From CAZCFB01 sp964511535 (GTDB lineage: Bacteria > Myxococcota_A > Polyangia > GCA-2747355 > CAZCFB01), in NCBI GenBank assembly GCA_964511535.1, contig CAZEFW010000239.1, positions 1 to 9,248 on the forward strand: a stretch of DNA of 9,248 nt. The letters are read 5' to 3'. Of the stretch, positions 1-6,844 are shown piece by piece. The notes beneath the pieces are model-generated. The model was not told where the DNA came from and did not search any database. It was given only the letters and a program-made list of their open reading frames with translations. Positions within the stretch are counted from its first letter, which is position 1. Every line of letters starts with the position of its first letter. Made by a program: the position numbers and the translations under genes.

Positions 1-42
1 ACAGCACCGCTCAACGGTCGTACTGCAGATATGAGGTTGAAC

Positions 43-48
43 AGGAGG
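43..48 (+). promoter_or_regulatory. Shine-Dalgarno sequence of the first roadblock gene
   Basis: A perfect AGGAGG lies five bases upstream of the GTG at 54. It decides in favour of that GTG as the start: the predicted protein then begins directly with the first helix of a roadblock domain and has the normal length for the family. Confidence 0.8.
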
Positions 49-53
49 ATTAC

Positions 54-422
54 GTGGCTAGCAGAACTGAAAAGATCGCGGAGATTCTGAGGGGCCTGCG
101 CATCAGCTCCCCGGAGATCATCGGCGCGTCGGTGGTCAGCATCGAGGGGTTCGTCATCTCGGCCATCGCCCCCAGCGAGATCGACGAGGAGCTCGTGGGC
201 GGCATGTCCGCTGCGCTGCTCGGCGTGGGCGAGCGCATCGCCAGCGAGCTGATGCGCGCCACCATGGAGCAGACCTACGTCAAGTCGGAGAAGGGGTACG
301 TCATCCTCAACGCCGCCGGCGAGGAGGCGGTGCTCGTGCTGCTGGCCACCAAGGAGGCCAAGCTCGGGCTGATCTTCCTGGAGCTGAGGAGGACCATCCC
401 CGAGCTGATCAAGCTGCTGTAA
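54..422 (+). CDS. roadblock/LC7 domain protein (MglB-like fold)
   Basis: This 122-aa protein is a single roadblock/LC7 domain. It shows an N-terminal helix (about residues 5-16), a first beta pair with the pattern GASVVSIEGFVISA (24-37), a long central helix containing DEELVGGMSAALLGVGERIASEL (44-66), then the strands YVKSEKGYVILNAAG (75-89) and EAVLVLLATKEAKLGLIFLELRR (91-113), and a final helix. Homodimers of this fold act as cytoplasmic regulators or platforms for small Ras-like GTPases; MglB, the GTPase-activating protein of MglA, is the best-known bacterial case. No signal peptide or membrane helix is present. The GTG start is chosen on the strong ribosome binding site just before it. 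The next gene lies 82 bp downstream on the same strand and ends in what looks like a second roadblock domain, which suggests that the two interact. No GTPase gene is visible, so the partner is unknown. The fold assignment is firm; the cellular role is not. Confidence 0.9.
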   Translation: MASRTEKIAEILRGLRISSPEIIGASVVSIEGFVISAIAPSEIDEELVGGMSAALLGVGERIASELMRATMEQTYVKSEKGYVILNAAGEEAVLVLLATKEAKLGLIFLELRRTIPELIKLL

Positions 423-454
423 GAGCGCCGGGCGACAGGGCCGTTCACGTGGGC

Positions 455-474
455 GTCGGCGCGCTGCGCCGGAC
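455..474 (+). other. GC-rich hairpin between the two roadblock genes
   Basis: An inverted repeat with core GGCGC/GCGCC around a GCT loop extends by three further pairs with one bulged base, giving about eight base pairs. No T-run follows, so it is not a standard intrinsic terminator. It could be an RNA stability or attenuation element between two co-transcribed genes, or simply a chance hairpin in GC-rich DNA. Confidence 0.25.
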
Positions 475-504
475 CCGACGCGGCGGTCGCCAGGACGAAG
501 CACC

Positions 505-2367
505 ATGTCCGTCATCATCATCATATCCATAGCCGCGCTCGCGAGCGCGGCGCTGTTCTGGTTCCTCGGCTACTGGGCGGGCATCAGCCGCCGCCGCGAT
601 GAGCAGGAGGCGCCCGCCAAGGAGCAAGCCGCGCCGGCTGGCCAGGCTGACGCGGAGGCGGGGGAGGAGCAGCGACGCGAGCTGAAGGCCGCCCGGAGCG
701 CTGCGGATCGGTGGAAGGCCGAGGCCGCGCGGGTCGAGGCCAGGGCGGTGGCGCTGGAGGAGCGGGCGCGCGAGGTCGAGGCGCTGGAGGAGCGGGTGCG
801 CAACGCCGAGCGCCAGACCGAGGCCGCCCGCTCCCAGCGAACGCGCCTGGCGGTGGAGATGACCGAGCTGCAGGACCAGCTCAAGGCCGCCACCGCGCGA
901 CAGGCCCGGGCGGAGGCCGACCTCGAGGCGTTCGACGAGCTGGACGAGAAGACCCGGATCCAGCCCGACATGGACGTGCACATGGAGCTGGCCACCGAGC
1001 AGCAGGAGCGCCACAAGCTGGCGGCGCTCAACGAGCATGTCACCGCGGAGCGGGACAGCCTGCGCGTGGAGGTGAGCCGCGCCCGGGAGGAGGTGAAGTG
1101 GCTGCGGCGGGAGTCGCGCACCATGCACGCCAGCGTGGCCAAGGCGCACAAGGCCGAGCAGCTCATCGCGTCCCTCAACGCCCAGCTCAGCGAGAGCAAG
1201 AAGAGGATGTCTGATGCCGAGAAGGACGCCGACGGGGTGCACGAGCTGAGCCGCCGGCTGGACGAGCAGGAGGAGCAACTGAGCGAGGCCCTGGAGGCGG
1301 CGGGCAGCGCCGAGCAGCTGCAGGGCGAGCTGGACGAGCGCGAGGCGCAGGCGCAGGAGGCCGCCGCCGAGCAGGAGCGGCTGCAGGGCGAGCTGGCAGC
1401 GGCCGAGGAGGCGCTGGCCGGGATGCGCGAGCAGGCGGCCCGGGAGGACGAGCTGTCGACCCGGGTGGAGGAGCAGGAGGCGGAGCTGGACGCCGTACAG
1501 CAGCGGATGGTGCGCCTGGAGGAGCTGGAGGAGGCGAAGGTTCAGCTCGGCGAACGGATCAAGGAGCTGGAGGCCGAGGTCCAGGCGCGGCCCGAGGCCC
1601 GGGAGGTGGAGGGGGAGCGGCAAGACCTGGTGCTGGAGCTGGCCGCCCTGCGCCAGCGGGAGCAGGACGCCGATGCGCTGCGGGAGGACAAGGCGCAGCT
1701 CAAGGACCGCCTCGAAGAGCTGCAGGAGCGCGAGGCCTCTCTGGCAGATGAACTCGAGGACCTGCGCGCGCGGGAGGAGGAGCGGCAGGACCTCGCCATC
1801 CGGGCCTCCATGCTGCAGGAGCGGCTGGCAGAGATGGAGCAGGTGCAGGATGAAAACCGCGCGCTGCGCGACGACGCCGACGAACTGGCCGAGCTGCGCG
1901 CGGAGGCCGAGCGGCTGCGCCAGGACAACGACGCGCTGCGCGCCATGGGGCTGGTACGGGAGCAGCCCGCCGAGCGGCCGCGGCTCCAGCGCGACGACGG
2001 GAGCCTGGGGGCAAACCTGGAGCGGCTGCTCGAGCCGATGCTGCAGGACGAGCGCACCCGCGGCGCGGTGCTGGCAGACGGCGCGGGGCTGCTGGTGGCG
2101 GGCGGCGGCGAGCGGGCCGAGGCCCTGGCGGCCGCGGCCACCATCCTGTCAGATGACGCCGCGCGGGTGCTGGACAAGGTGCTGCCCCTGGGCGGGTTCC
2201 GGCGGCTGTCGGTGGAGGACGAAAACGGGCTGACCATCACCGCGGCGCCCTTCCGCGGCGACGCCGATACCCCGCTGATCCTGGCCGCCCTCACCGTGGG
2301 CCCCGGCCCCACCGACGAGGCGCTGGCCGAGGTGGTGGCAGGGGACGAGCAGGAACCGGAGGAGTAG
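505..2367 (+). CDS. membrane-anchored coiled-coil protein with C-terminal roadblock/LC7-like domain
   Basis: The 620-aa protein begins with one hydrophobic helix (about residues 2-23), followed by basic residues (SRRR). This suggests an N-out/C-in inner-membrane anchor with the rest in the cytoplasm. Residues about 52-480 are almost continuous coiled coil, rich in Glu, Arg, Ala, Leu and Gln and without proline for long stretches. The coil is interrupted near 143-158 by a segment containing DEKTRIQPDMD. After a Pro/Arg linker (about 485-500), residues about 503-612 form a compact domain: a helix (LERLLEPMLQ), a strand and turn (RGAVLADGAGLLVAGG), a long Ala-rich helix (AEALAAAATILSDDAARVL), and strands RRLSVEDENGLTITAAPF and TPLILAALTV. 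That order matches a diverged roadblock/LC7 domain. The start is ATG with AGGA nine bases upstream. With the roadblock gene just upstream, a scaffold or polarity-type role is plausible. It could instead be only a structural coiled-coil protein. The anchor and coil are clear; the domain assignment is moderately sure. Confidence 0.88.
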   Translation: MSVIIIISIAALASAALFWFLGYWAGISRRRDEQEAPAKEQAAPAGQADAEAGEEQRRELKAARSAADRWKAEAARVEARAVALEERAREVEALEERVRNAERQTEAARSQRTRLAVEMTELQDQLKAATARQARAEADLEAFDELDEKTRIQPDMDVHMELATEQQERHKLAALNEHVTAERDSLRVEVSRAREEVKWLRRESRTMHASVAKAHKAEQLIASLNAQLSESKKRMSDAEKDADGVHELSRRLDEQEEQLSEALEAAGSAEQLQGELDEREAQAQEAAAEQERLQGELAAAEEALAGMREQAAREDELSTRVEEQEAELDAVQQRMVRLEELEEAKVQLGERIKELEAEVQARPEAREVEGERQDLVLELAALRQREQDADALREDKAQLKDRLEELQEREASLADELEDLRAREEERQDLAIRASMLQERLAEMEQVQDENRALRDDADELAELRAEAERLRQDNDALRAMGLVREQPAERPRLQRDDGSLGANLERLLEPMLQDERTRGAVLADGAGLLVAGGGERAEALAAAATILSDDAARVLDKVLPLGGFRRLSVEDENGLTITAAPFRGDADTPLILAALTVGPGPTDEALAEVVAGDEQEPEE

Positions 2368-2388
2368 CGCGGGGCTGCAGAGCGGGTA

Positions 2389-3870
2389 TTAACTGGCTGG
2401 CGCTGGGGGCGGCCCTGCCCTGGCGGCCCTCCAGCGCCAGGCCACGAGGCCACAGAGGCCGAAGCCCAGCGACGCCAGCCACGCGCCAGTCACCACCAGC
2501 GGCTGCTCGTAGACGAACTCGACCCTTTGCCGACCGAGCTCTTCCAGCGTGATGGCCACCACGCCGCGGGACTCCTTGACCGGACCGATGCTGGAGCGCC
2601 ACCTCGGGTGATAGGTCTGGTTGAGGTGGAGCCACCCGTGGGACCTGGCGTTCACCTCGACGACGATCTTGTTGGGCGTGAAGCTGAGGATCCTGGCGCT
2701 GCCCGCTTCCGGCGGCTCCAGGTAAACCTCCCCGGTGTACTGGGGGTTCTCCTTCACTGCGTCTTTGCTGTGGATGACGTACCGGGGGGAGGCGAACATG
2801 ACCTGCGCGGCCAGATCCAGCCTGGCGGGCATGGTGCCGATCCCCCTGAGGACGTTGTCTGCGGTCAGGGCGATGGACGGGCGCTCCTGGTCACTGTCCC
2901 CTGTCCAGCGGACATGGTAGAAGCTGCCCGCCTCGGCGATGGATGGCTGCTGCGCGCCAAACCATTCCGCGTAGTCAGGCGAGCAGATGGCGGCCTTCAT
3001 GCCGATCCAGCCCAGGGCCGCCACCAGCAGCGCCGCGCCCCGCGCCGAGCGCCCCTGGCGGGCCCATGTCACGGCACGCAATATGCCCCACGCCGCGGCG
3101 AGACAGACGAAGAAGGAGTAGTAGTGGATGAAGTACTTGAACGGGGCGCGGATCGAGCCGAACAGGGGGAGGCCCCTGAGCAGGGAGAAGAGGTCCACCA
3201 CGAGCCACCCGGGCCGGAACGCGAGGAACGCGGCCAACATGGCCAGGGCCAGCATCCATCGCCCCGCGCGGCAAGAGATGGCGCCCAGCGCCGCCAGCAC
3301 GATGATGGCCGGGTCGAGCAGCAGGAAGTCCTTGAGCTCGTCCGGCTCCCACGGCGCGACGCTCGCGGCGTCGATGGCGCGCACGTCCTGCTGGAGCAGC
3401 TCGAGCATCGGCAGCAACTTGGGTGAGGCGAGCAAGGTCCCGAGCAGGACGACGAGGAAGACCGCCACGCAGGCCCGGAGCAACCCGCGGCGCCCCCCAT
3501 CGAGGGTGTGCCCGACCAGCGTGCCGATCCCGAAGAACAGGCAGGCCGGGACCGCCATGAGCGCCCCGTTGATCAGCAGCAAGGCCATGGCCGCGGCCCC
3601 CACCGGGATGGCCCACCACCGCTTGCCGGCTTTCAGGCCGGCCACCATCAGCCAGGGCCAGATCATGAAGTAAGTCTCGGCGTAGTTGCCGCTCTCGAGG
3701 ATCTTGGGCACCCAGAGATCCACTATCCAGAACGACGCGGCGAAGGCGGCCGCGATGGCGGGCGCCCCCAGGACCCGCGACAGCACGAACAGCCCCAGCG
3801 TGCCGAGCAGCGCCAGGAGCATGATGTTCAGCTTCATGCCCAGGTTCCACCCCGCCAGGGCAGGCGTCAC
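2389..3870 (-). CDS. YfhO-like polytopic membrane protein, C-terminal part of a frame-split gene
   Basis: This stretch encodes about 493 aa with roughly ten hydrophobic helices. They begin with KLNIMLLALLGTLGLFVLSR and include a cluster at about residues 38-148 and another at about 184-296. These are followed by a soluble region of about 160 residues and one last helix (459-480) before a basic, Pro/Ala-rich tail. The segment LPLFGSIRAPFKYF (234-247) and the C-terminal block with SHGWLHLNQTYHPRW then EFVYEQPLVVTG are typical of YfhO-family GT-C-type membrane proteins, which are linked to glycosylation of cell-surface polymers with lipid-linked sugars. The helix and first loop expected at the N-terminus lie in another frame just upstream (4118-3867). 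The frame is open further upstream to 4266, but that extension is Arg/Pro/Gly-rich and is not coding. The stated start is the GTG that overlaps the upstream TGA as GTGA; an internal ATG at 3837 is the alternative. It converges with the coiled-coil gene, leaving 21 bp between stops. Confidence 0.82.
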   Translation of the reverse strand: MTPALAGWNLGMKLNIMLLALLGTLGLFVLSRVLGAPAIAAAFAASFWIVDLWVPKILESGNYAETYFMIWPWLMVAGLKAGKRWWAIPVGAAAMALLLINGALMAVPACLFFGIGTLVGHTLDGGRRGLLRACVAVFLVVLLGTLLASPKLLPMLELLQQDVRAIDAASVAPWEPDELKDFLLLDPAIIVLAALGAISCRAGRWMLALAMLAAFLAFRPGWLVVDLFSLLRGLPLFGSIRAPFKYFIHYYSFFVCLAAAWGILRAVTWARQGRSARGAALLVAALGWIGMKAAICSPDYAEWFGAQQPSIAEAGSFYHVRWTGDSDQERPSIALTADNVLRGIGTMPARLDLAAQVMFASPRYVIHSKDAVKENPQYTGEVYLEPPEAGSARILSFTPNKIVVEVNARSHGWLHLNQTYHPRWRSSIGPVKESRGVVAITLEELGRQRVEFVYEQPLVVTGAWLASLGFGLCGLVAWRWRAARAGPPPAPAS

Positions 3871-4118
3871 AGCATCAGCGGCGAGGGGAAGCCGCACTCG
3901 GGGTGCGCACCGAGCGGGTACCCGCCCTCGTGGTAGGGGCTCCAGTTGGGCAGCTGCCCGAACTCTGCCACTGCCTTCCAGACCGTGCGATGGATGCCCA
4001 CGAACAGCTGCCAGTCGTCGTTGGGGGTGGCCAGGTCGCCGGTCCCAACCAGGGGGCTGTAGTAGCAGATGCAGACCAGCAGGGGGACGACAGCCCACGC
4101 CCGGTCGATTCGCGCCAT
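3867..4118 (-). CDS. YfhO-like membrane protein, N-terminal part, frame-split from the rest
   Basis: These 83 codons encode a short basic N-terminus, one membrane helix (AWAVVPLLVCICYYSPL), and a loop with GDLATPNDDW (27-36) and LPNWSPYHEGGYPLGAHPECGFPSPL (56-81). The loop pattern, acidic residues soon after helix 1 and then a W-P-G-G-PL-HPE-G-PSPL series, is what the first extracytoplasmic loop of GT-C/YfhO-like proteins looks like; D28, D34 or D35 could be the catalytic acid. The frame stops at TGA (3869-3867) exactly where the second helix should follow, and that helix continues in the neighbouring frame. The natural reading is one gene of about 576 residues broken by a one-base change. 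A genuine two-cistron arrangement coupled through GTGA is less likely but possible. The start could be ATG 4118 or TTG 4127: a G-run at 4131-4137 lies 12 bases before the first and 3 before the second. The lipoprotein gene ends about 80 bp upstream on the same strand. Confidence 0.68.
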   Translation of the reverse strand: MARIDRAWAVVPLLVCICYYSPLVGTGDLATPNDDWQLFVGIHRTVWKAVAEFGQLPNWSPYHEGGYPLGAHPECGFPSPLML

Positions 4119-4145
4119 CGTCGGCAACGGCCCCCCCTATCGCCC

Positions 4146-4160
4146 CGCCCGGGCCGGGCG
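4146..4160 (-). other. perfect GC hairpin between lipoprotein and YfhO-like genes
   Basis: CGCCCG and CGGGCG form a six-base-pair perfect stem with a three-base loop in the 70-80 bp gap between two same-strand genes. It lacks a U-tract, so it is at most an attenuator or an mRNA-processing or stability element. In DNA this GC-rich such hairpins also arise by chance. Confidence 0.25.
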
Positions 4161-4198
4161 TGCCACGCCGCAGCAGGCAGAATGGCGCAATATGTGGG

Positions 4199-5161
4199 CT
4201 AGAATCGGACGCTCCACAGGGGCACCCCCGTGTCGACCTCGCCGCTGCAGGCCCACCCCTGGCCAAGGCATTCGCGCACCATGTGCATGGTGCAGCGGGC
4301 CGCGTCCCAGGCCACGCCCTCCACCCGGGTGGTGGGCAGGTCCACTGTCGCCAGCACCCTCGCCTTCTGGTCCACCACGACGAAGCCCGACCGGACGAAC
4401 CCGGGGATAATCAGGTTCCCATCCGGCAAGACGGTCAGGTCGCCGCCGAAGTCGTTGTGCAAGGTGCCGTCCGGGTCGCGCACGGGGCCTGCCACGTCCA
4501 CCAGCCGCCCGTCGCCGTGAAAGCTCGCCAGGTAGAGCTCGCTGGTCCACGGCCGGTCCGCGTGATCTTCCGGCGACCTGTGGATCGTCATCAGGACGAA
4601 CCACTTGCCGCCATGGAACGCCAGGCCCTCATGGTCCGCCGAGGCGTGGGCGCCGACCTTGCTCCAGGCCGCGGCCAGGTCCAGCTGCTGGCGCCGGCGC
4701 GGCAGCGCGATGCCAGCCCCGTCCTCGCTGGCGTACAGCGCGGCCAGCGCGCCGGACGCCATGGTGATGGCCTCGATCTCCCGCCCGCCGCGCACGAAGT
4801 CCAGCGCCAGGGAGTTACCCAGGATGGCGCCCGTACCGGGATCATTGATGGTCAGCGCGGGCACCCCGCTGAGGTGGGGATCCCAGGGCCGGCCGACCTC
4901 CTCCGGGCGCCAGTCGTTGACGGTCATCACCGCCGGCATCCCCTGGTGAGTCCAGCTCACCATGCCGGAAGCGTTGAAGACCTCCTCCAGCGCCACGCTG
5001 CGCACCACCGGCGCCACTCCCGCGCCAAGGCGCTGGAGCAGATCGCAAGCCGCCGGAGGTCCGGGCTCGTCAGGGGCGCTGCCACCGCAGCCCGTCACCG
5101 ACGACGCCAGGATCATCATCGCGATGAGCTGCGGCCATGGTTTCCCCGGGGGCGTGAACAT
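4199..5161 (-). CDS. predicted lipoprotein, possible beta-propeller-like fold, function unknown
   Basis: The 320-aa precursor starts with a short hydrophobic signal (LIAMMILASSVTGC). A VTGC lipobox places the lipid-modified cysteine at residue 25, followed by Gly, Gly and Ser and no Asp at +2, which in a Gram-negative cell favours the outer membrane. The mature part has repeated short strand patterns with Gly/Asp turns: VPALTINDP, HEGLAFHGGKWFVLMT, SELYLASFHGDGRLV, GDLTVLPDGNLIIPG, SGFVVVDQKARVLATVDLP and VEGVAWDAA. This looks like a beta-propeller or phytase/esterase-like propeller, though I cannot assign a named family. Further cysteines at 39, 290, 298 and 305 could form disulphides outside the cytoplasm. 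The ATG at 5161 is chosen over the in-frame TTG at 5224 because only the former puts the signal peptide at the N-terminus; a GAGAGGG lies about 12 bases before it. It is upstream of the YfhO-like gene on the same strand and divergent from the SGNH gene, so a shared envelope role is possible. Confidence 0.78.
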   Translation of the reverse strand: MFTPPGKPWPQLIAMMILASSVTGCGGSAPDEPGPPAACDLLQRLGAGVAPVVRSVALEEVFNASGMVSWTHQGMPAVMTVNDWRPEEVGRPWDPHLSGVPALTINDPGTGAILGNSLALDFVRGGREIEAITMASGALAALYASEDGAGIALPRRRQQLDLAAAWSKVGAHASADHEGLAFHGGKWFVLMTIHRSPEDHADRPWTSELYLASFHGDGRLVDVAGPVRDPDGTLHNDFGGDLTVLPDGNLIIPGFVRSGFVVVDQKARVLATVDLPTTRVEGVAWDAARCTMHMVRECLGQGWACSGEVDTGVPLWSVRF

Positions 5162-5388
5162 CTGAAAACCGATCCCTCTCCTCGACGCTGGCAAAATCGG
5201 CCAGGACTCTCCTACCGGGGTCAAGTATCAGGCTCCGCGGCAAAGACCGTCAAGGTCGCCCGCTGGCCGAGGAACTTGCCCCACGGCGAGGACACCGGCC
5301 TCGTCAGGTGCTGCAGGTTCCAGGAGATTCTGGCAGTATCGGCTCGAGGAAAGGGCCCCGCTTCTGTCGGGGAGCCAAGAGGTGAGAC
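5162..5388. promoter_or_regulatory. divergent intergenic region between lipoprotein and SGNH genes
   Basis: This 227-bp gap separates two genes transcribed away from each other, so it should hold promoters for both. I found no convincing -35/-10 pair, operator repeat or sigma-54 site. The only clear element is the ribosome binding site GAGGTGA at 5379-5385 for the + strand gene. It is assigned as regulatory by position only. Confidence 0.45.
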
Positions 5389-6780
5389 ATGGTCCAGAGG
5401 CGCCAGATCCCGATGTGGCGGAAGGCGCTCTACAGCCTGATGGCGGTGCTGGTGGTCTACGGCGCGGCCGAGCTGGTGACCAGCTACATCCATTCACAGG
5501 GGGCGTTCGAGCCGCGGCCGGTCTGGATCCTGGAGAAGAAGGGCGCGGGGTCGTCCATCTCATTCGACCCTGTTCGGGGCTACAGGCTGACCCGGACCAA
5601 CAAGCCGCGCCTGGTCTGCGTGCTGACCGACGGGCGCGTGGGCAGCATCGGCGTCATCAGGGGCAACAACGAGGGCTTCCCCGACCGGGACGACCACCAG
5701 GCGAAGCGGCCCGGTGACGGCCGCCGGCGCTACGCCGTGTTCGGCCGCTCCTATACCGCGGCGCAGTTCGTCCAGATGAACTGGCCGGATCGCGCCGAGC
5801 GGGCGGCCCGCCAGGCCGGACACCCCGTGCAGCTGATGAACATGTCCATCGACGGCGGCGCCCTGATGAACTGGTGGAGCGTGATCAAGCGCCACCTGGA
5901 GCGCAAGAAGTACGAGCTGGACGGGGTGGTCTTTTCGATCAACTTCGGAAACATCTACGCCGGCTTCACCACCTGGGACGACAGCGTCGACGACTCTCCG
6001 CTGGGTCAGAGATGCCTGGCCCAGGGGTTCATCGAATCCTTCGATCCCAAAGACCTGCCCGCCACCCTGGAGCAGGCGATGAAGCACACCGAGTTCCGGA
6101 TGCAGTGGCGGATCATGCCCCCGGATCAGATCGATCGCATCCTCAAGGGAGACGAGCGCGTCCCCTTCGACGCGCAGATGACGCCCTTCCTGTTCGGGCG
6201 CCTGGCCCACCTGGTGAGGATGAAGTTCAGGGTCAGGTGGGGCCTGGCCAAGGACGAACACCTGCCGCCGGAGCCTCCCGCGCCGCCGCCAGAACCTGAA
6301 GGCGCGCTGGAGGAGCCGCACGCCGAGGACAGCCACGACCCTCTCGAGGAGGCCAGACGCAAGCTCGCCGCTGGAGCCGCGCCGCCGCGCGTGGGCGCTC
6401 CCGTCAAGGACCTGTTCGTCGCCCGGATCAAGGAGCCGCCCGGGCGGCCGGAGGAGTGCGACGACGGCTGCATCGCCCGGCTGAAGGAGATCCGTGAGTT
6501 CCTCGTCTCCCGCAAGCTGCGCTCGCTGGTGGTGGCCATCCCGGGGCCAGCGCTCCACGAGCACGATACCAGCGGGGGCCGCTGGTTCGCCCACTACATG
6601 GGGGCGTCCTGGATCAACGGCGCCCACGCCTTCGACGGCCTGCCGACGGAGATGAGCGAGGTGATGTTCATCCCCCACGAGGGCCACTGGAACCAGGCCG
6701 GCTCTGACCAGTTCGCCCGCTTCATGGCCGAGGTGCTCCCCGTCTGGGAGGCGGCAACTCCAGCCGGGGCCGGCGAGTAA
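5389..6780 (+). CDS. membrane-anchored SGNH-hydrolase / AlgX-like protein with atypical GRS motif
   Basis: The 463-aa protein has one N-terminal membrane helix (about residues 12-33) with basic residues ahead of it, so its bulk is probably periplasmic. The order DPVRGYRL (60-67), NNEGFPD (93-99) and RYAVFGRSYTAA (114-125) matches the front of envelope SGNH proteins, where the last block normally reads GDSFT. Block I serine is S121. NMSIDGG (151-157) fits block II, FSINFGN (182-188) fits block III with N188, and EGHWNQAG (431-438) fits block V with H433. The family includes esterases and O-acetyl transfer proteins acting on polysaccharides (AlgX/AlgJ type). Three oddities stand out: Asp of GDS is Arg, the block V acid is Glu or His and not Asp, and about 150 residues between blocks III and V include a Pro/Glu-rich, probably disordered segment (292-335). 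Ser, Gly, Asn and His are kept, so activity is possible. The start is ATG with GAGGTGA three bases upstream. Substrate unknown. Confidence 0.82.
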   Translation: MVQRRQIPMWRKALYSLMAVLVVYGAAELVTSYIHSQGAFEPRPVWILEKKGAGSSISFDPVRGYRLTRTNKPRLVCVLTDGRVGSIGVIRGNNEGFPDRDDHQAKRPGDGRRRYAVFGRSYTAAQFVQMNWPDRAERAARQAGHPVQLMNMSIDGGALMNWWSVIKRHLERKKYELDGVVFSINFGNIYAGFTTWDDSVDDSPLGQRCLAQGFIESFDPKDLPATLEQAMKHTEFRMQWRIMPPDQIDRILKGDERVPFDAQMTPFLFGRLAHLVRMKFRVRWGLAKDEHLPPEPPAPPPEPEGALEEPHAEDSHDPLEEARRKLAAGAAPPRVGAPVKDLFVARIKEPPGRPEECDDGCIARLKEIREFLVSRKLRSLVVAIPGPALHEHDTSGGRWFAHYMGASWINGAHAFDGLPTEMSEVMFIPHEGHWNQAGSDQFARFMAEVLPVWEAATPAGAGE

Positions 6781-6844
6781 GCGGGCGCCTGGACATTGTC
6801 CTCGAGCGTGAGGCAGCCCCGCGAGGATTCAAAATCGAAGTTGG

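Noticed and set aside
445..1623. Long minus-strand open frame (392 codons), with another at 1542-2453, opposite the coiled-coil gene
   Set aside because: Their Leu/Arg/Gly- or Ser/Arg-rich, low-complexity translations are the complement of a Glu/Arg/Ala/Leu coiled coil in GC-rich DNA. No domain or ribosome binding site supports them.
3871..4266. Upstream extension of the YfhO-like frame to 4266
   Set aside because: The 132 extra residues are Gly/Pro/Arg-rich without membrane character, overlap the lipoprotein gene end, and lie opposite the convincing N-terminal segment in the other frame.
5262..5279. Sigma-54-like site (CTGGCC ... TTGCC) upstream of the SGNH gene
   Set aside because: There are 11 bases between the GG and GC elements, not the required 10, and the first element lacks the TGGCAC core.
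3686..5440. 584-codon plus-strand open frame across the YfhO-like and lipoprotein genes
   Set aside because: Its translation is a His/Arg/Gly/Pro-rich shadow, while the minus-strand frames show a signal peptide, lipobox and membrane motifs.
6800..6826. Inverted repeat CCTCG/CGAGG in the 64-bp gap between the convergent SGNH and kinase genes
   Set aside because: Only five base pairs with a 17-base loop and no T-run on either strand; too weak to call a terminator.
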